In this document: one piece after another, positions 1-12,250 of the stretch
Layout of the letters: each line of letters starts with the position of its first letter
Numbering within the stretch: the first letter of the stretch is position 1
NCBI GenBank assembly: GCA_030762935.1
Contig: CM060896.1
Coordinates: 11,050,001 to 11,114,000, forward strand
Reading direction: 5' to 3'
Length of the DNA: 64,000 nucleotides
DNA from: Hymenopus coronatus
Taxonomy: Eukaryota; Arthropoda; Insecta; Mantodea; Hymenopodidae
The notes under the pieces: generated by a model
What the model saw: the letters and a program-made list of their open reading frames with translations, nothing else
What the model was told of the DNA's origin: nothing
Databases searched by the model: none
Made by a program: the position numbers and the translations under genes

Positions 1-24
1 TTTTTGTTTTTGTTTTGTTAAGGA

Positions 25-86
25 TAGATTGGGCTGAGGGAATTTTCTTGAAAATCTTCGTGTCACCTCCTTTCATGAGGATTGTT
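25..86 (-). repeat. Family A fragment (reverse)
   Basis: Short reverse-oriented piece of family A, recognised by the internal segment around CTTGAAAATCTTCGTGTC. Confidence 0.5.
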
Positions 87-231
87 AAAATATTTTTATT
101 GGTATCGTAAGCTTACCCATAGGTTTATAAACCGATTAGTTCTCTTTTTGTTTTGCTGTGTCTGAATTATTAAATCTAGACCATCTATGTACCTATCTTG
201 CTTGCAATGAAATATGGACATTTGTTTTATT

Positions 232-928
232 TTACATGTTTTGAGAACCCCTGAATCAAAAAAATAGAAAAATGTCCGCGTGTATGTGTGCGCGCAGCAT
301 AGCTCAAAAACGAAAACCCCGTTAAATACCAAATTTGGTATTTAAGTTTGATAACTTCCAAGGATGCGACACGAAGCTTTTCAAGAAAATCCCCCCACAC
401 CATACTACCCATTACATGGAACAGTTTTCGAAAATTTTGATTTTCTGAAAAATGGCTCTAATTCTTTTGATTAAAATACCTTATGTTTAAGATACTTTTA
501 TGACAAACGAAATGTTTATCTTGGATTTTCTGGGAATAACCTCCACATTCTGGGATGATTGAATTTTACATAACAAGTAACAGATACACAAACTTATTTT
601 ACCAAAAATACACAATTTGTCATATACGTTTTTTTCGTGCAGTTGGCCGTTTTTTCAGATATTCTTTTTTATGACTTCAGTTTTAAAAACTTAAACTCGT
701 CAACTCCTGGCCAGGCAAAGAACTGATTTCAATCCCATAGCAACAACATTTTAAAATATTTGACTGTCGGTTTAGCCTAGTGTATTATTTCCCTTTTACT
801 TATAAAGAACTAAGTAATAAGACCATTTCTGCTAATATTTTAGCATGAAATAGAAGAATAAGCCTGTTAACAATAATTTGTTACGGAGATGTAGAGAAAG
901 TCATGTGAATGGATCACATCAGCTTTTT
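232..928 (+). mobile_element. Family A copy, 5' truncated
   Basis: Matches the family from the fourth block on: the run CCCCTGAATC, a short alternating GT tract, the ACCAAA/TTTGGT hairpin, GGATGCGACACGAAG, the 3' block GATGTAGAGAAAGTCATG, and the terminal hairpin ATGTG...CACAT, followed by CAGC and a T-run. The 5' palindrome is missing. Confidence 0.85.
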
Positions 929-1307
929 TAAAGATATTTCTTTGTATAAATCAATTTAAACTATAACACATAACTTTCTTTTCCTTGTATTGTTCTATGC
1001 ATGTTTTAGAAATAATTGTTATGAGTTTTGACAATAAGAGCTCGCGTATAAAAACAAATTGAGGGTTGGCACTCATTTTGGCTCACGCGGCTGGCATCTG
1101 TTTGAACAGGTTCATCGGAATGGCCAGCAGAGTGATGATCTCTCTGCAAACGTGTGACGTAAGTCGACAAGAGTGCGTGGGCGTTAACGTTCCGGGAACC
1201 CGGCGATTACCCAAACATCTCTCAAATAATAGCTTATCCGTAAAATAGATCACATTGCTGAAAACTTCGTTTGGTTATACCACCAGTTATATCATGATCC
1301 ACATAAA
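929..1307. other. Unassigned sequence before the satellite element
   Basis: Not family A and not part of the inverted repeat. The part from about 1060 to 1250 is clearly more GC-rich than its surroundings and holds the possible exon listed separately. No other structure seen. Confidence 0.5.
1083..1143 (-). CDS. Possible terminal exon of an unidentified host gene
   Basis: On the minus strand a CGTTTGCAG acceptor-like site is followed by 61 bases that read, in phase 2, EIITLLAIPMNLFKQMPAA and then TGA. The codons (ATC, CTG, GCC, AAC, GCG) are GC-rich and coding-like, unlike the AT-rich repeats on both sides. No polyadenylation signal is obvious downstream and the pyrimidine tract is weak. I do not recognise the peptide. 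It could be a real last exon, a captured fragment or chance; only the composition and the open phase support it. Confidence 0.22.
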
Positions 1308-1484
1308 CCTGAACATTTTTAATGGGCCATAATTTCTCTCTGAAAGCTCTTAGAAATGTGAAATTTTTTTTAATGATCTCAGTGGCTCAGGAAGAATCGA
1401 CGACAATCGCGACAACAATCGATCAATGCCACCTGTTGACTATATTGCAAACTACGAGCATTTTCATGGCATTAAACACAGTCG
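1308..1484 (+). repeat. Left inverted-repeat arm of the satellite element
   Basis: Begins CCTGAACATTTTTAATGG and ends near CATTAAACACAGTCG. It aligns end to end with the reverse complement of 11287-11460. Both arms also share an open frame of about 45 codons with a similar reading (IDQCHL..TIL..TSIFM), but many differences are non-synonymous, so I do not call it a gene. Confidence 0.75.
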
Positions 1485-2659
1485 CAGTTCTTTGACATGT
1501 GCCATATGAATAGCATCGATTTGTTTGGACAGTTCACTAATCTTTGTATCAGTCTCTGGTCTATGTTTTCACTAACTAGTATACCAGCTTTCTTGCTAGT
1601 CTTTGTGACAATCTCTGGTCTATGTTTTCACTAACTTGTATACCAGCTTTCTTGCTAGTCTTTGTGACAATCTCTGGTCTATGTTTTCACTAACTTGTAT
1701 ACCAGCTTTCTTGCTAGTCTTTGTGACAATCTCTGGTCTATGTTTTCACTAACTAGTATACCAGCTTTCTTGCTAGTCTTTGTGACAATTTCTGGTCTAT
1801 GTTTTCACTAACTTGAATACCAGCTTTCTTGCTAGTCTTTGTGACAATCTCTGGTCTATGTTTTCACTAACCTGTATACCAGCTTTCTTGCTAGTCTTTG
1901 TAACAGTCTCTGGTCTATGTTTTCACTGGCTAGTATACCAGCTTTCTTGCTAGTCTTTGTATCAGTCTCTGGTCTATGTTTTCACTAACTTGTATACCAG
2001 CTTTCTTGCCAGTCTTTGTGACAGTCTCTGGTCTATGTTTTCACTAGCTAGCATACCAGCTTTCTTGCTAGTCTTTGTGACAGTCTCTGGTCTATGTTTT
2101 CACTAACTTGTATACCAGCTTTCTTGCCAGTCTTTGTGACAGTCTCTGGTCTATGTTTTCACTAACTAGTATACCAGCTTTCTTGCCAGTCTTTGTGACA
2201 GTCTCTGGTCTATGTTTTCACTAACTAGTATACCAGCTTTCTTGCTAGTCTTTGTGATAATCTCTGGTCTATGTTTTCACTAACTAGTATACCAGCTTTC
2301 TTGCTAATCTCTGTATCAGTCTCTGGTCTATGTTTTCACTAACTAGTATACCAGCTTTCTTGCTAGTCTTTGTGACAATCTCTGGTCTATGTTTTCACTA
2401 ACAAGTATACCAGCTTTCTTGCTAGTCTTTGTGACAGTCTATGGTCTATGTTTTCACTAACTATTATACCAGCATTCTTGCTAATCTTTGTATCAGTCTC
2501 TGGTCTATGTTTTCACTAACTAGTATACCAGCTTTCTTGCTAGTCTTTGTGACAATCTCTGGTCTATGTTTTCACTAACTAGTATACCAGCTTTCTTGCT
2601 AATCTTTGTATCAGTCTCTGGTCTATGTTTTCACTAACTAGTATACCAGCTTTCTTGCT

Positions 2660-3950
2660 AGTCTTTGTGACAGTCTCTGGTCTATGTTTTCACTAACTAG
2701 TATACCAGCTTTCTTGCTAGTCTTTGTGACAATCTCTGGTCTATGTTTTCACTAACTAGTATACCAGCTTTCTTGCTAGTCTTTGTGACAGTCTATGGTC
2801 TATGTTTTCACTAGCTAGTATACCAGCTTTCTTGCTAGTCTTTGTGACAGTCTCTGGTCTATGTTTTCACTAGCTAGTATACCAGCTTTCTTGCTAGTCT
2901 TTGTGACAATCTCTGGTCTATGTTTTCACTAACTAGTATACCAGCTTTCTTGCTAGTCGTTGTGACAGTCTATGGTCTATGTTTTCACTAGCTAGTATAC
3001 CAGCTTTCTTGTTAGTCTTTGTGACAGTCTCTGGTCTATGTTTTCACTAGCTAGTATACCAGCTTTCTTGCTAGTCTTTGTGACAGTCTCTGGTCTATGT
3101 TTTCACTAACTAGTATACCAGCTTGCTAGTCTTTGTGACAGTCTCTGGTCTATGTTTTCACTAGCTAGTATACCAGCTTTCTTGCTAGTCTTTGTGACAG
3201 TCTCTGGTCTATGTTTTCACTAGCTAGTATACCAGCTTTCTTGCTAGTCTTTGTGACAGTCTCTGGTATATGTTTTCACTCGCTAGAATACCAGTTTTCT
3301 TGCTAGTCTTTGTGACAGTCTCTGGTCTATGTTTTCACTAACTAGTATACCAGCTTTCTTGCTAGTCTTTGTGACAATCTCTGGTCTATGTTTTCACTAA
3401 CTAGTATACCAGCTTTCTTGCTAGTCTTTGTGACAGTCTATGGTCTATGTTTTCACTAGCTAGTATACCAGCTTTCTTGCTAGTCTTTGTGACAGTCTCT
3501 GGTCTATGTTTTCACTAGCTAGTATACCAGCTTTCTTGCTAGTCTTTGTGACAATCTCTGGTCTATGTTTTCACTAACTAGTATACCAGCTTTCTTGCTA
3601 GTCGTTGTGACAGTCAATGGTCTATGTTTTCACTAGCTAGTATACCAGCTTTCTTGTTAGTCTTTGTGACAGTCTCTGGTCTATGTTTTCACTAGCTAGT
3701 ATACCAGCTTTCTTGCTAGTCTTTGTGACAGTCTCTGGTCTATGTTTTCACTAACTAGTATACCAGCTTGCTAGTCTTTGTGACAGTCTCTGGTCTATGT
3801 TTTCACTAGCTAGTATACCAGCTTTCTTGCTAGTCTTTGTGACAGTCTCTGGTCTATGTTTTCACTAGCTAGTATACCAGCTTTCTTGCTAGTCTTTGTG
3901 ACAGTCATGGTATATGTTAACACTCGCTAGAATACCAGTTTTCTTGCTAG
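2660..3950 (+). repeat. Higher-order repeat: 11-unit block (645 bp) x 2
   Basis: Diagnostic variants recur exactly 645 bp apart: GTCTATGG at 2791 and 3436, GTCGTTGTGACAG at 2956 and 3601, the 4-bp deletion CAGCTTGCTAG near 3121 and 3766, and CTCGCTAGAATACCAG near 3280 and 3925. 645 equals eleven 59-bp units minus the 4-bp deletion. Confidence 0.9.
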
Positions 3951-6900
3951 TCTTTGTGACAGTCTCTGGTCTATGTTTTCACTAACTAGTATACCAGCTT
4001 TCTTGCTGGTCTTTGTAACAGTCTCTGGTCTATGTTTTCACTAGCTAGTATACCAGCTTTCTTGCTAGTCTTTGTGACAGTCTCTGGTCTATGTTTTCAC
4101 TAACTAGTATACCAGCTTTATTGCTGGTCTTTTAACAGTCTCTGGTCTATGTTTTCACTAACTAGTATACCAGCTTTATTGCTGGTCTTTGTAACAGTCT
4201 CTGGTCTATGTTTTCACTAACTAGTATACCAGTTTTCTTTCTAGTCTTTGTGACAGTCTCTGTTCTATGTTTTCACTAGCAGGTATACCAGCTTTCTTGC
4301 TAGTCTTTGTAACAGACTCTGGCCCATGTTTTCACTCGCTAGTATACCAGCTTTCTTGCTAGTCTTTGTAACAGTCTCTGGTCTATGTTTTCACTATCTA
4401 GTACACCAGCTTTCTTGCTAGTCTTTGTAACAGTCTCTGGTCTATGTTTTCACTAACTAGTATACCAGCTTTATTGCTGGTCTTTGTGGCAGTCTCTGGT
4501 GTATGTTTTCACTAACTAATATACCAGTTTTCTTGCTAGTCTTTGTGACAGTCTCTGTTCTATGTTTTCACTAGCAGGTATACCAGCTTTATTGCTGGTC
4601 TTTGTAACGGTCTCTGGTCTATGTTTTCACTAACTAGTATATCAGTTTTCTTGTTAGTCTTTGTAACAGTCTCTGGTCTATGTTTTCACTATCTAGTACA
4701 CCTGCTTTCTTGCTAGTCTTTGTAACAGTCTCTGGTCTATGTTTTCACTAGCTAGTATACCAGCTTTCTTCTAGTCTTTGTGACAGTCTCTGGTCTATGT
4801 TTTCACTCGCTAGTATACCAGTTTTCTTGCTAGTCTTTGTGACAGTCTCTGGTCTATGTTTTCACTAGCTAGTATACCAGTTTTCTTGCTAGTCTTTGTA
4901 ACAGTCTCTGGTCTATGTTTTCACTAACTAGTATACCAGCTTTATTGCTGGTCTTTGTAACAGTCTCTGGTCTATGTTTTCACTAGCTAGTATACCAGCT
5001 TTCTTTCTAGTCTTTGTAACAGTCTCTGGTCTATGGTTCACTAACTAGTATACCAGCTTTCTTGCTAGTCTTTGCAACAGTCTGTGGTCTATGTTTTCAC
5101 TAACTGGTATACCAGTTTTCTTGCTAGACTTTGTAACAGTCTCTGGTCTATGTTTTCACTAGCTAGTATTTCAGCTTTCTTGCTAGTCTTTGTAACAGTC
5201 TCTGGTCTATGTTTTCACTAACTAGTATAATAGCTTTCTTGCTACTCTTTGTAACAGTCTCTGGTCTATGTTTTCACTAGCTAGTATACCAGCTTGCTAG
5301 TCTTTGTGACAGTCTCTGGTCTATGTTTTCACTATCTAGTATACCAGCTTTCTTGCTAGTCTTTGTGACAATCTCTGGTCTATGTTTTCACTGGCTAGTA
5401 TACCAGCTTTCTTGCTAGTCTTTGTGACAGTCTCTGGTCTATGTTTTCACTAACTAGTATACCAAGTTTCTTGCTAGTCTTTGTAACAGTCTCTGGTCTA
5501 TGTTTTCAATAACTAGTATACCAGCTTTATTGCTGGTCTTTGTAACAGTCTCTGGTCTATGTTTTCACTAACTAGTATACCAGCTTTCTTGCTAGTCTTT
5601 GTAACAGTCTCTGGTCTATGTTTTCACTAGCTAGTATACCAGCTTTCTTGCAAGTCTTTGTGACAGTCTCTAGTCTATGTTTTCACTAACGAGTATACCA
5701 GCTTTCTTGCTAGTCTTTGTAACAGTCTCTGGTCTATGTTTTCACTAGCTAGTATACCAGCTTTCTTGCTAGTCCTTGTAACAGTCTATTGTCTATGTTT
5801 TCACTAACTAGTATACCAGCTTTCTTGCTAGTCTTTGTAACAGTCTCTGGTCTATGTTTTCACTAGCTAGTATACCAGCTTGCTAGTCTTTGTGACAGTA
5901 TCTGGTCTATGTTTTCACTAGGTAGTATACCAGCTTTATTGCTAGTCTTTGTAACAGTCTCTGGTCTATGTTTTCACCATCTAGTATACCACGTTTCTTG
6001 CTAGTCTTTGTAAAAGTCTCTGGTCTATGTCTTCACTAGCTAGTATACCAGCTTTCTTGCTAGTCTTTGTAGCAGTCTCTGGTCAATGTTTTCACTAACT
6101 AGTATACCAGCTTTCTTGGTAGCCTTTGTAACAGTCTCTGGTCTATGTTTTCACTAGCTAGTATACCAGCTTTCTTGCTAGATTTTGTGACAGTCTCTGG
6201 TCTATGTTTTCATTAACAAGTATAATAGCTTTCTTGCTAGTCTTTGTAACAGTCTCTGGTCTATGTTTTCACTAGCTAGTATACCAGCTTTCTTGCTAGT
6301 CTTTGTAACAGTCTCAGGTCTATATTTTCACTAACTAGTATACCATCTTTCTTGCTAGTCTTTGTAACAGTCTCTGGTCTATGTTTTCACTAACTAGTAT
6401 ACCAGCTTTCTTGCTAGACTTTGTGACAGTCTCTGGTCTGTTTTCACTAGCTAGTATACCAGCTTTCTTGCTAGTCTTTGTAACAATGTCTGGTTTATGT
6501 TTTCACTAACTAGTATACCAGCTTTCTTGCTAATCTTTGTGACAGTCTCTGGTCTATGTTTTCACTAGTTAGTATACCAGCTTTCTTGCTGGTTTTGTAA
6601 CAGACTCTGGTCTATGTTTTCACTACCTAGTATACCAGCTTTCTTGCTAATCTTTGTGGCAGTCTCTGGTCTATGTTTTCACTAGCTAGTATACCAGCTT
6701 TCTTGCTGGTGTTTGTAACAGGCTCTGGTCTATGTTTTCATTTACAAATATACCAGCTTTCTTGCTAATCTTTGTGACAGTCTCTGGTCTATGTTTTCAC
6801 TAGCTAGTATACCAGCTTTCTTGCTGGTCTTTGTGACAGTCTCTGGTCTATGTTTTCCCTAGCTAGTAAACCAGTTTTCTTGATAGTCTTTCTGATAGTC

Positions 6901-7349
6901 TCTGGTCTATGTTTTCACTAACTAGTATACCAGTTTTCTTGCTAGTCTTTTTAACAGTCTCTGGTCTATGTTTTCACTATCTAGTACACCAGCTTTCTTG
7001 CTAGTCTTTGTAACAGTCTCTGGTCTATGTTTTCACTATCTAGTGTACCAGCTTTCTTGCTAGTCTTTGAAACAGTCTCTGGTCTATGTTTTCACTAACT
7101 AGTATACCAGCTTTCTTGCTAGTCTTTGTAACAGTCTCTGGTCTATGTTTTCACTATCTAGTATACCAGCTTTCTTGCTAGTCTTTGTGACAGTCTCAGG
7201 TCTATGTTTTCACTAACTAGTATACCAGCTTTCTTGCTAGTCTTTGTAACAGTCTCTGGTCTATGTTTGCACTAGCTAGTATACCAGCTTTCCTTCTAGT
7301 CTTTTTGACACTGTCTGGTCTATGTTTTCACTAGCTAGTATACCAGTTT

Positions 7350-8403
7350 TCTTGCTAGTCTTTGTAACAGTCTCTGGTCTATGTTTTCACTAACTAGTAT
7401 AACGGCTTTATTGCTGGTCTTTGTAACAGTCTCTGGTCTTTGTTTTCACTTACGAGTATACCAGCTTTCTTGCTAGTCTTTGTAACAGTCTCTGGTCTAT
7501 GTTTTCACTAGCTAGTATACCAGCTTTCTTTCTAGTCTTTGTAACAGTCTATTGTCTATGTTTTCACTAACTAGTATACCAGCTTTCTTGCTAGTCTTTG
7601 TAACAGTCTCTGGTCTATGTTTTCACTAACTAGTATACCAGCTTTCTTACTAGACTTTGTGACAGTCTCTGGTCTATGTTTTCACTAACTAGTATACCAG
7701 TTTTCTTGCTAGTCTTTGTAACAGTCTCTTGTCTATGTTTTCACTAGCTAGTATATCAGCTTTCTTGCTAGTCTTTGTAACAGTCTCTGGTCTGTGTTTT
7801 CACTAACTAGTATAATAGCTTTCTTGCTAGTCTTTGTAACAGTCTCAGGTCTATGTTTTCACTAGCTAGTATACCAGCTTGCTAGTCTTTGTAACAGTCT
7901 CTGGTCTATGTTTTCACTAACTAGTATAACGGCTTTATTGCTGGTCTTTGTAACAGTCTCTGGTCTATGTTTTCACTTACGAGTATACCAGCTTTCTTGC
8001 TAGTCTTTGTAACAGTCTCTGGTCTATGTTTTCACTAGCTAGTATACCAGCTTTCTTTCTAGTCTTTGTAACAGTCTATTGTCTATGTTTTCACTAACTA
8101 GTATACCAGCTTTCTTGCTAGTCTTTGTAACAGTCTCTGGTCTATGTTTTCACTAACTAGTATACCAGCTTTCTTACTAGACTTTGTGACAGTCTCTGGT
8201 CTATGTTTTCACTAACTAGTATACCAGTTTTCTTGCTAGTCTTTGTAACAGTCTCTTGTCTATGTTTTCACTAGCTAGTATATCAGCTTTCTTGCTAGTC
8301 TTTGTAACAGTCTCTGGTCTGTGTTTTCACTAACTAGTATAATAGCTTTCTTGCTAGTCTTTGTAACAGTCTCAGGTCTATGTTTTCACTAGCTAGTATA
8401 CCA
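7350..8403 (+). repeat. Higher-order repeat: 9-unit block (527 bp) x 2
   Basis: AACGGCTTTATTGCTGG recurs at 7401 and 7928, followed each time by the same ordered variants (CACTTACGAG, GTCTATTGTC, TTCTTACTAGAC, ATAATAGC and the 4-bp deletion unit). 527 is nine units minus 4 bp. A further 291-bp (five-unit) shift links the deletion units at 8404 and 8695. Confidence 0.9.
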
Positions 8404-11286
8404 GCTTGCTAGTCTTTGTGACAGTCTCTGGTCTATGTTTTCACTATCTAGTATACCAGCTTTGTTGCTAGTCTTTGTGACAGTCTCTGGTCTATGTTTT
8501 CACTAGCTAGTATACCAGCTTTCTTGCTAGTCTTTGTAACAGTCTCTGGTCTATGTCTTCACTAGCTAATATACCAGCTTTCTTGCTAGTCTTTGTAGCA
8601 GTCTCTGGTCTATGTTTTCACTAACTTGTATTTTAGCTTTCTTGCTAGTCTTTGTAACAGTCTCTGGTCTATGTTTTCACTAGCTAGTATACCAGCTTGC
8701 TAGTCTTTGTGACAGTCTCTGGTCTATGTTTTCACTATCTAGTATACCAGCTTTCTTGCTAGTCTTTGTGACAGTCTCTGGTCTATGTTTTCACTAGCTA
8801 GTATACCAGCTTTCTTGCTAGTCTTTGTAACAGTCTCTGGTCTATGTGTTCACTAGCTAATATACCAGCTTTCTTGTTGGTCTTTGTAACAGTCTCTGTT
8901 TATGTTTTCACTAACTAGTATACCAGCTTTCTTGCTAGTCTTTGTAATAGTCTCTGGTTTATGTTTTCACTAGCTAGTATACCAGCTTTCTTGCTAGTCT
9001 TTGTAACAATGTCTGGTTTATGTTTTCACTAACTAGTATACCAGCTTTCTTGCTAATCTTTGTGACAGTCTCTGGTCTATGTTTTCACTAGCTAGTATAC
9101 CAGCTTTCTTGCTGGTTTTGTAACAGGATCTGGTCTATGTTTTCATTAACAAGTATACCAGCTTTCTTGCTAATCTTTGTGACAGTCTCTGGTCTATGTT
9201 TTCACTAGCTAGTATACCAGCTTTCTTGCTGGTCTTTGTGACAGTCTGTGGTCTATGTTTTAACTAGCTAGTATACCAGCTTTCTTGCTAATCTTTGTGG
9301 CAGTCTCTGGTCTATGTTTTCACTAGCTAGCATACCAGCTTTCTTGCTGGTCTTTGTAACAGGCTCTGGTCTATGTTTTCATTAACAAATATACCAGCTT
9401 TCTTGCTAATCTTTGTGACAGTCTCTGGTCTATGTTTTCACTAGCTAGTATACCAGCTTTCTTGCTGGTCTTTGTGACAGTCTCTGGTCTATGTTTTCCC
9501 TAGCTAGTAAACCAGTTTTCTTGTTAGTCTTTCTGACAGTCTCTGGTCTATGTTTTCACTAACTAGTATACCAGTTTTCTTGCTAGTCTTTGTAACAGTC
9601 TCTGGTCTATGTTTTCACTAACTAGTATACCAGCTTTCTTGCTAGACTTTGTGACAGTCTCTGGTCTATGTTTTCACTAGCTAGTATACCAGCTATTCTG
9701 TCTTTGTAACAGTCTCTGGTCTATGTTTTCACTAACTAGTATACCAGCTATCTTTCTAGTCTTTGTAACAGTCTCTGCTCTATGTTTTCACTAACTAGTA
9801 TACCAGCTTTCTTGCTAGTCTTTCTAACAGTCTCTGGTCTATGTTTTCATTAACAAGTATACCTGCTTTCTTGCTAGTCTTTGTAACAGTCTCTGGTCTA
9901 TGTTTTCATTAACCAGTGTATTAGCTTTCTTGCTAGTCTTTGTAACAGTCTCTGGTCTATGTTTTCACTAGCTAGTATACCAGCTTTCTTGCTAGTCTTT
10001 GTAACAGTCTCTGGTCTATATTTTCACTAACTAGTATACCATCTTTCTTGCTAGTCTTTGTAACAGTCTCTGGTCTATGTTTTCACTAACTAGTATACCA
10101 GCTTTCTTGCTAGACTTTGTGACAGTCTCTGGTCTATGTTTTCACTAGCTAGTATACCAGCTTTCTTGCTAGTCTTTGTAACAGTCTCTGGTCTATGTTT
10201 TCATTAACAAGTATACCATCTTTCTTGCTAGTCTTTGTAACAGTCTCTGGTGTATGTTTTCATTAACAAGTATACCAGGTTTCTTGCTAGTCTTTGTAAC
10301 AGTCTCTGGCCTATGATTTCAGTAACAAGTATACCAGCTTTCTTGCTAGTCTTTGTAACAGTCTCTGGTCTATGTTTTCACTAACTAGTATATCATCTTT
10401 CTTGCTGGTCTTTGTGACAGTCTCTGGTCAATGTTTTCACTAACAAGTATACCAGCTTTTTTGCTAGTCTTGGTAACAGTCTCTGGTCTATGTTTTCACT
10501 AGCTAGTATACCAGCTTTCTTGTTAGTCTTTGTAACAGTCTCTGGTCTATGTTTTCACTAACTAGTATACCAGCTTTCTTGCTAGTCTTTGTAACAGTCT
10601 CTGGTCTATGTTTTCACTAACTAGTATACCAGCTTTCTTACTAGTCTTTGTAACAGTCTCTGGTCTATGTTTTCACTAGCTAGTATACCAGCTTTCTTGC
10701 TAGGCTTTGTGACAATCATTGGTCTATGTTTTCACTAGCTAGTATACCAGCTTTCTTGCTAGTCTTTATGACAGTCTCTGGTCTATGGTTTCATTAACTA
10801 GTATACCAGCTTTCTTGCTAGTCTTTGTAACAGTCTCTGGTCTATGTTTTCACCAGCTAGTATACCAACTTTCTTGCTAGTCTTTGTGACAGTCTCTGGT
10901 CTATGTTTTCATTAACAAGTATACCAGCTTTTTTGCTAGTCTTTGTAACAGTGTCTGGTCTATGTTTTCATTAACATGTATACCAGCTTTCTTGCTAGTC
11001 TTTGCAACAGTCTCTGGTCTATGTTTTCACTAACAATATACCAGCTTTTTTGCTAGACTTTGTGACAGTCTCTGGTCTATATGTTCACTAACTAGCATAC
11101 CAGCTTTCTTGCTAGACTTTGTAACAGTCTCTGGTCTATGTTTGCACTAACAAGTATACCAGTTTTCTTGCTAGCCAACAACTCGTTGTGTAGTTAAATT
11201 CCTGGTGTGTTGTTACCAAAGAATTTATCTTCCACACGCTCTCCAAGTGAATACTGCATGTTGCTGTTATGACTGCAAACAAAAGA

Positions 11287-11460
11287 CTGTCTGAATATCA
11301 TGAAAATGCTCGTAATTTCCAATATAGTCGACAGGTGGCATTGATCGATTGGTGCCATGATCGTTTTCGTTTCTCCCTGAGCCACTGAGAGTATTAAGAC
11401 TAATTTCACATTTCTATAAGCATCGAGAGAGAAATTTTGGTCTATTAAAATAATTCAGGA
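11287..11460 (-). repeat. Right inverted-repeat arm of the satellite element
   Basis: Reverse complement of the left arm with scattered substitutions and small indels. Outer end on the + strand is ATAATTCAGGA, inner end near ACTGTCTGAATATCATG. Confidence 0.75.
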
Positions 11461-12250
11461 GTATATGGATGACACTGCACATATGTATAATTGCTGCTTC
11501 GGCACGCCAAGGTCTACCGAATGTGCCGCATTATATACCATTTCTGCGGTACCTCTTTTACCCTACGGGCTTTGTTCATGGCAACTCCAAAACCCCATAT
11601 TTACAGACAGGAAAGGAACCACGAGTTTTCACATTTTATGGGTTACCGTGCTACTGAAAAGGTTAACATGTCTGCATCAAAGGCTGCGATAAGATTGCCG
11701 GTATTTAGTGACACAGAAGGCAACGTTGTCACATTTTCTCCAAGTAAACTCGCGTTACACGCATGGACATCAACGTTGTCACATTTTCTCCAAGTAAACT
11801 CGCGTTACACGCATGGACATTTATTTGTTAGAGTACCGAGTGAATAATAACGCTATAACAGTTGTTAAGTGGAACCAGAGTACTTCACAGTGCTAATGAT
11901 AAATATGTAACCACAAGTAGCTCTCAGTGCAACCCTGGCTAGCCTGCATGCACGTGACACAGGTGCTGGAAGGCAGCAAGAGCAACTGCCCTCATCCCGA
12001 CCTTTTCTTACAACATAAGTATCGTATCAGAAATCATCTAAATAAACTGTATGATACCCTTCCTGCCTTAAGGGGACAGTGTAGTCTCAACATACTGAAA
12101 TTGCACCTTAAGTGAGTAGAATTATCACTATTCTTAAAGTATTCAATTGCTTTACCAGAAATTGAACGAATTATTGTACAGGGTTACTACAAAAGAAATA
12201 GACAACTTCAACTGCCTGTAAAACAAAAACTATTAGAGATAGCAACCTAA
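11461..12250. other. Unassigned region between two repeats
   Basis: An open frame of 118 codons runs from 11491 to 11847 on the + strand, but its second half covers an exact 50-bp duplication and I recognise no family. GC content is higher than in the family A areas. No splice or promoter pattern stands out. Confidence 0.4.
11721..11820 (+). repeat. Exact 50-bp tandem duplication
   Basis: The segment starting CAACGTTGTCACATTTTC at 11721 is repeated without change from 11771. 50 bp changes the frame, so the overlapping ORF cannot be conserved as such. Confidence 0.95.

Larger units (their letters stand above)
1531..11176 (+). repeat. 59-bp satellite array, about 163 units
   Basis: The unit runs TCTTTGTGACAGTCTCTGG, TCTATGTTTTCACTAACTAG, TATACCAGCTTTCTTGCTAG. 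The spacing of CTATGTTTTC is 59 bp from the start (1561, 1620 and so on). Units differ at fixed positions: GTGACA versus GTAACA, AACTAG versus AGCTAG, CTTGCTAG versus ATTGCTGG, plus a recurrent 4-bp deletion giving CAGCTTGCTAG. 59 is not divisible by three, so frames rotate and no long ORF survives. Many units carry a near-perfect 16-bp dyad centred on GTATAC. GTGACA variants dominate the left third, GTAACA the remainder. Confidence 0.97.
1308..11460. mobile_element. Inverted-repeat-bounded satellite element (about 10.15 kb)
   Basis: A 59-bp satellite array sits between two inverted repeats that match each other over about 175 bp at roughly 75-80% identity by eye. Both arms share blocks such as AGTGGCTCAGG, AATCGATCAATGCCACCTGT and GAGCATTTTCATG in opposite orientation. 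No transposase is encoded inside and I found no clear target duplication at the outer ends. It could be a non-autonomous DNA transposon whose interior was expanded, or a satellite that arose between two inverted copies of another repeat. Confidence 0.6.

Noticed and set aside
1531..11176. CRISPR-like array, since units of constant length repeat many times
   Set aside because: There are no unique spacers: the whole 59-bp period is repeated. The setting is eukaryotic.
11176..11192. AACAACTCGTTGT at the satellite's right edge also occurs in two SINE bodies (near 24540 and 50370)
   Set aside because: The match is only about 13 bases and self-complementary; too short to infer a relationship.
11491..11847. 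118-codon ORF as a gene
   Set aside because: No recognised domain, partly made of the 50-bp duplication, overlapping open frames of similar length in other phases.
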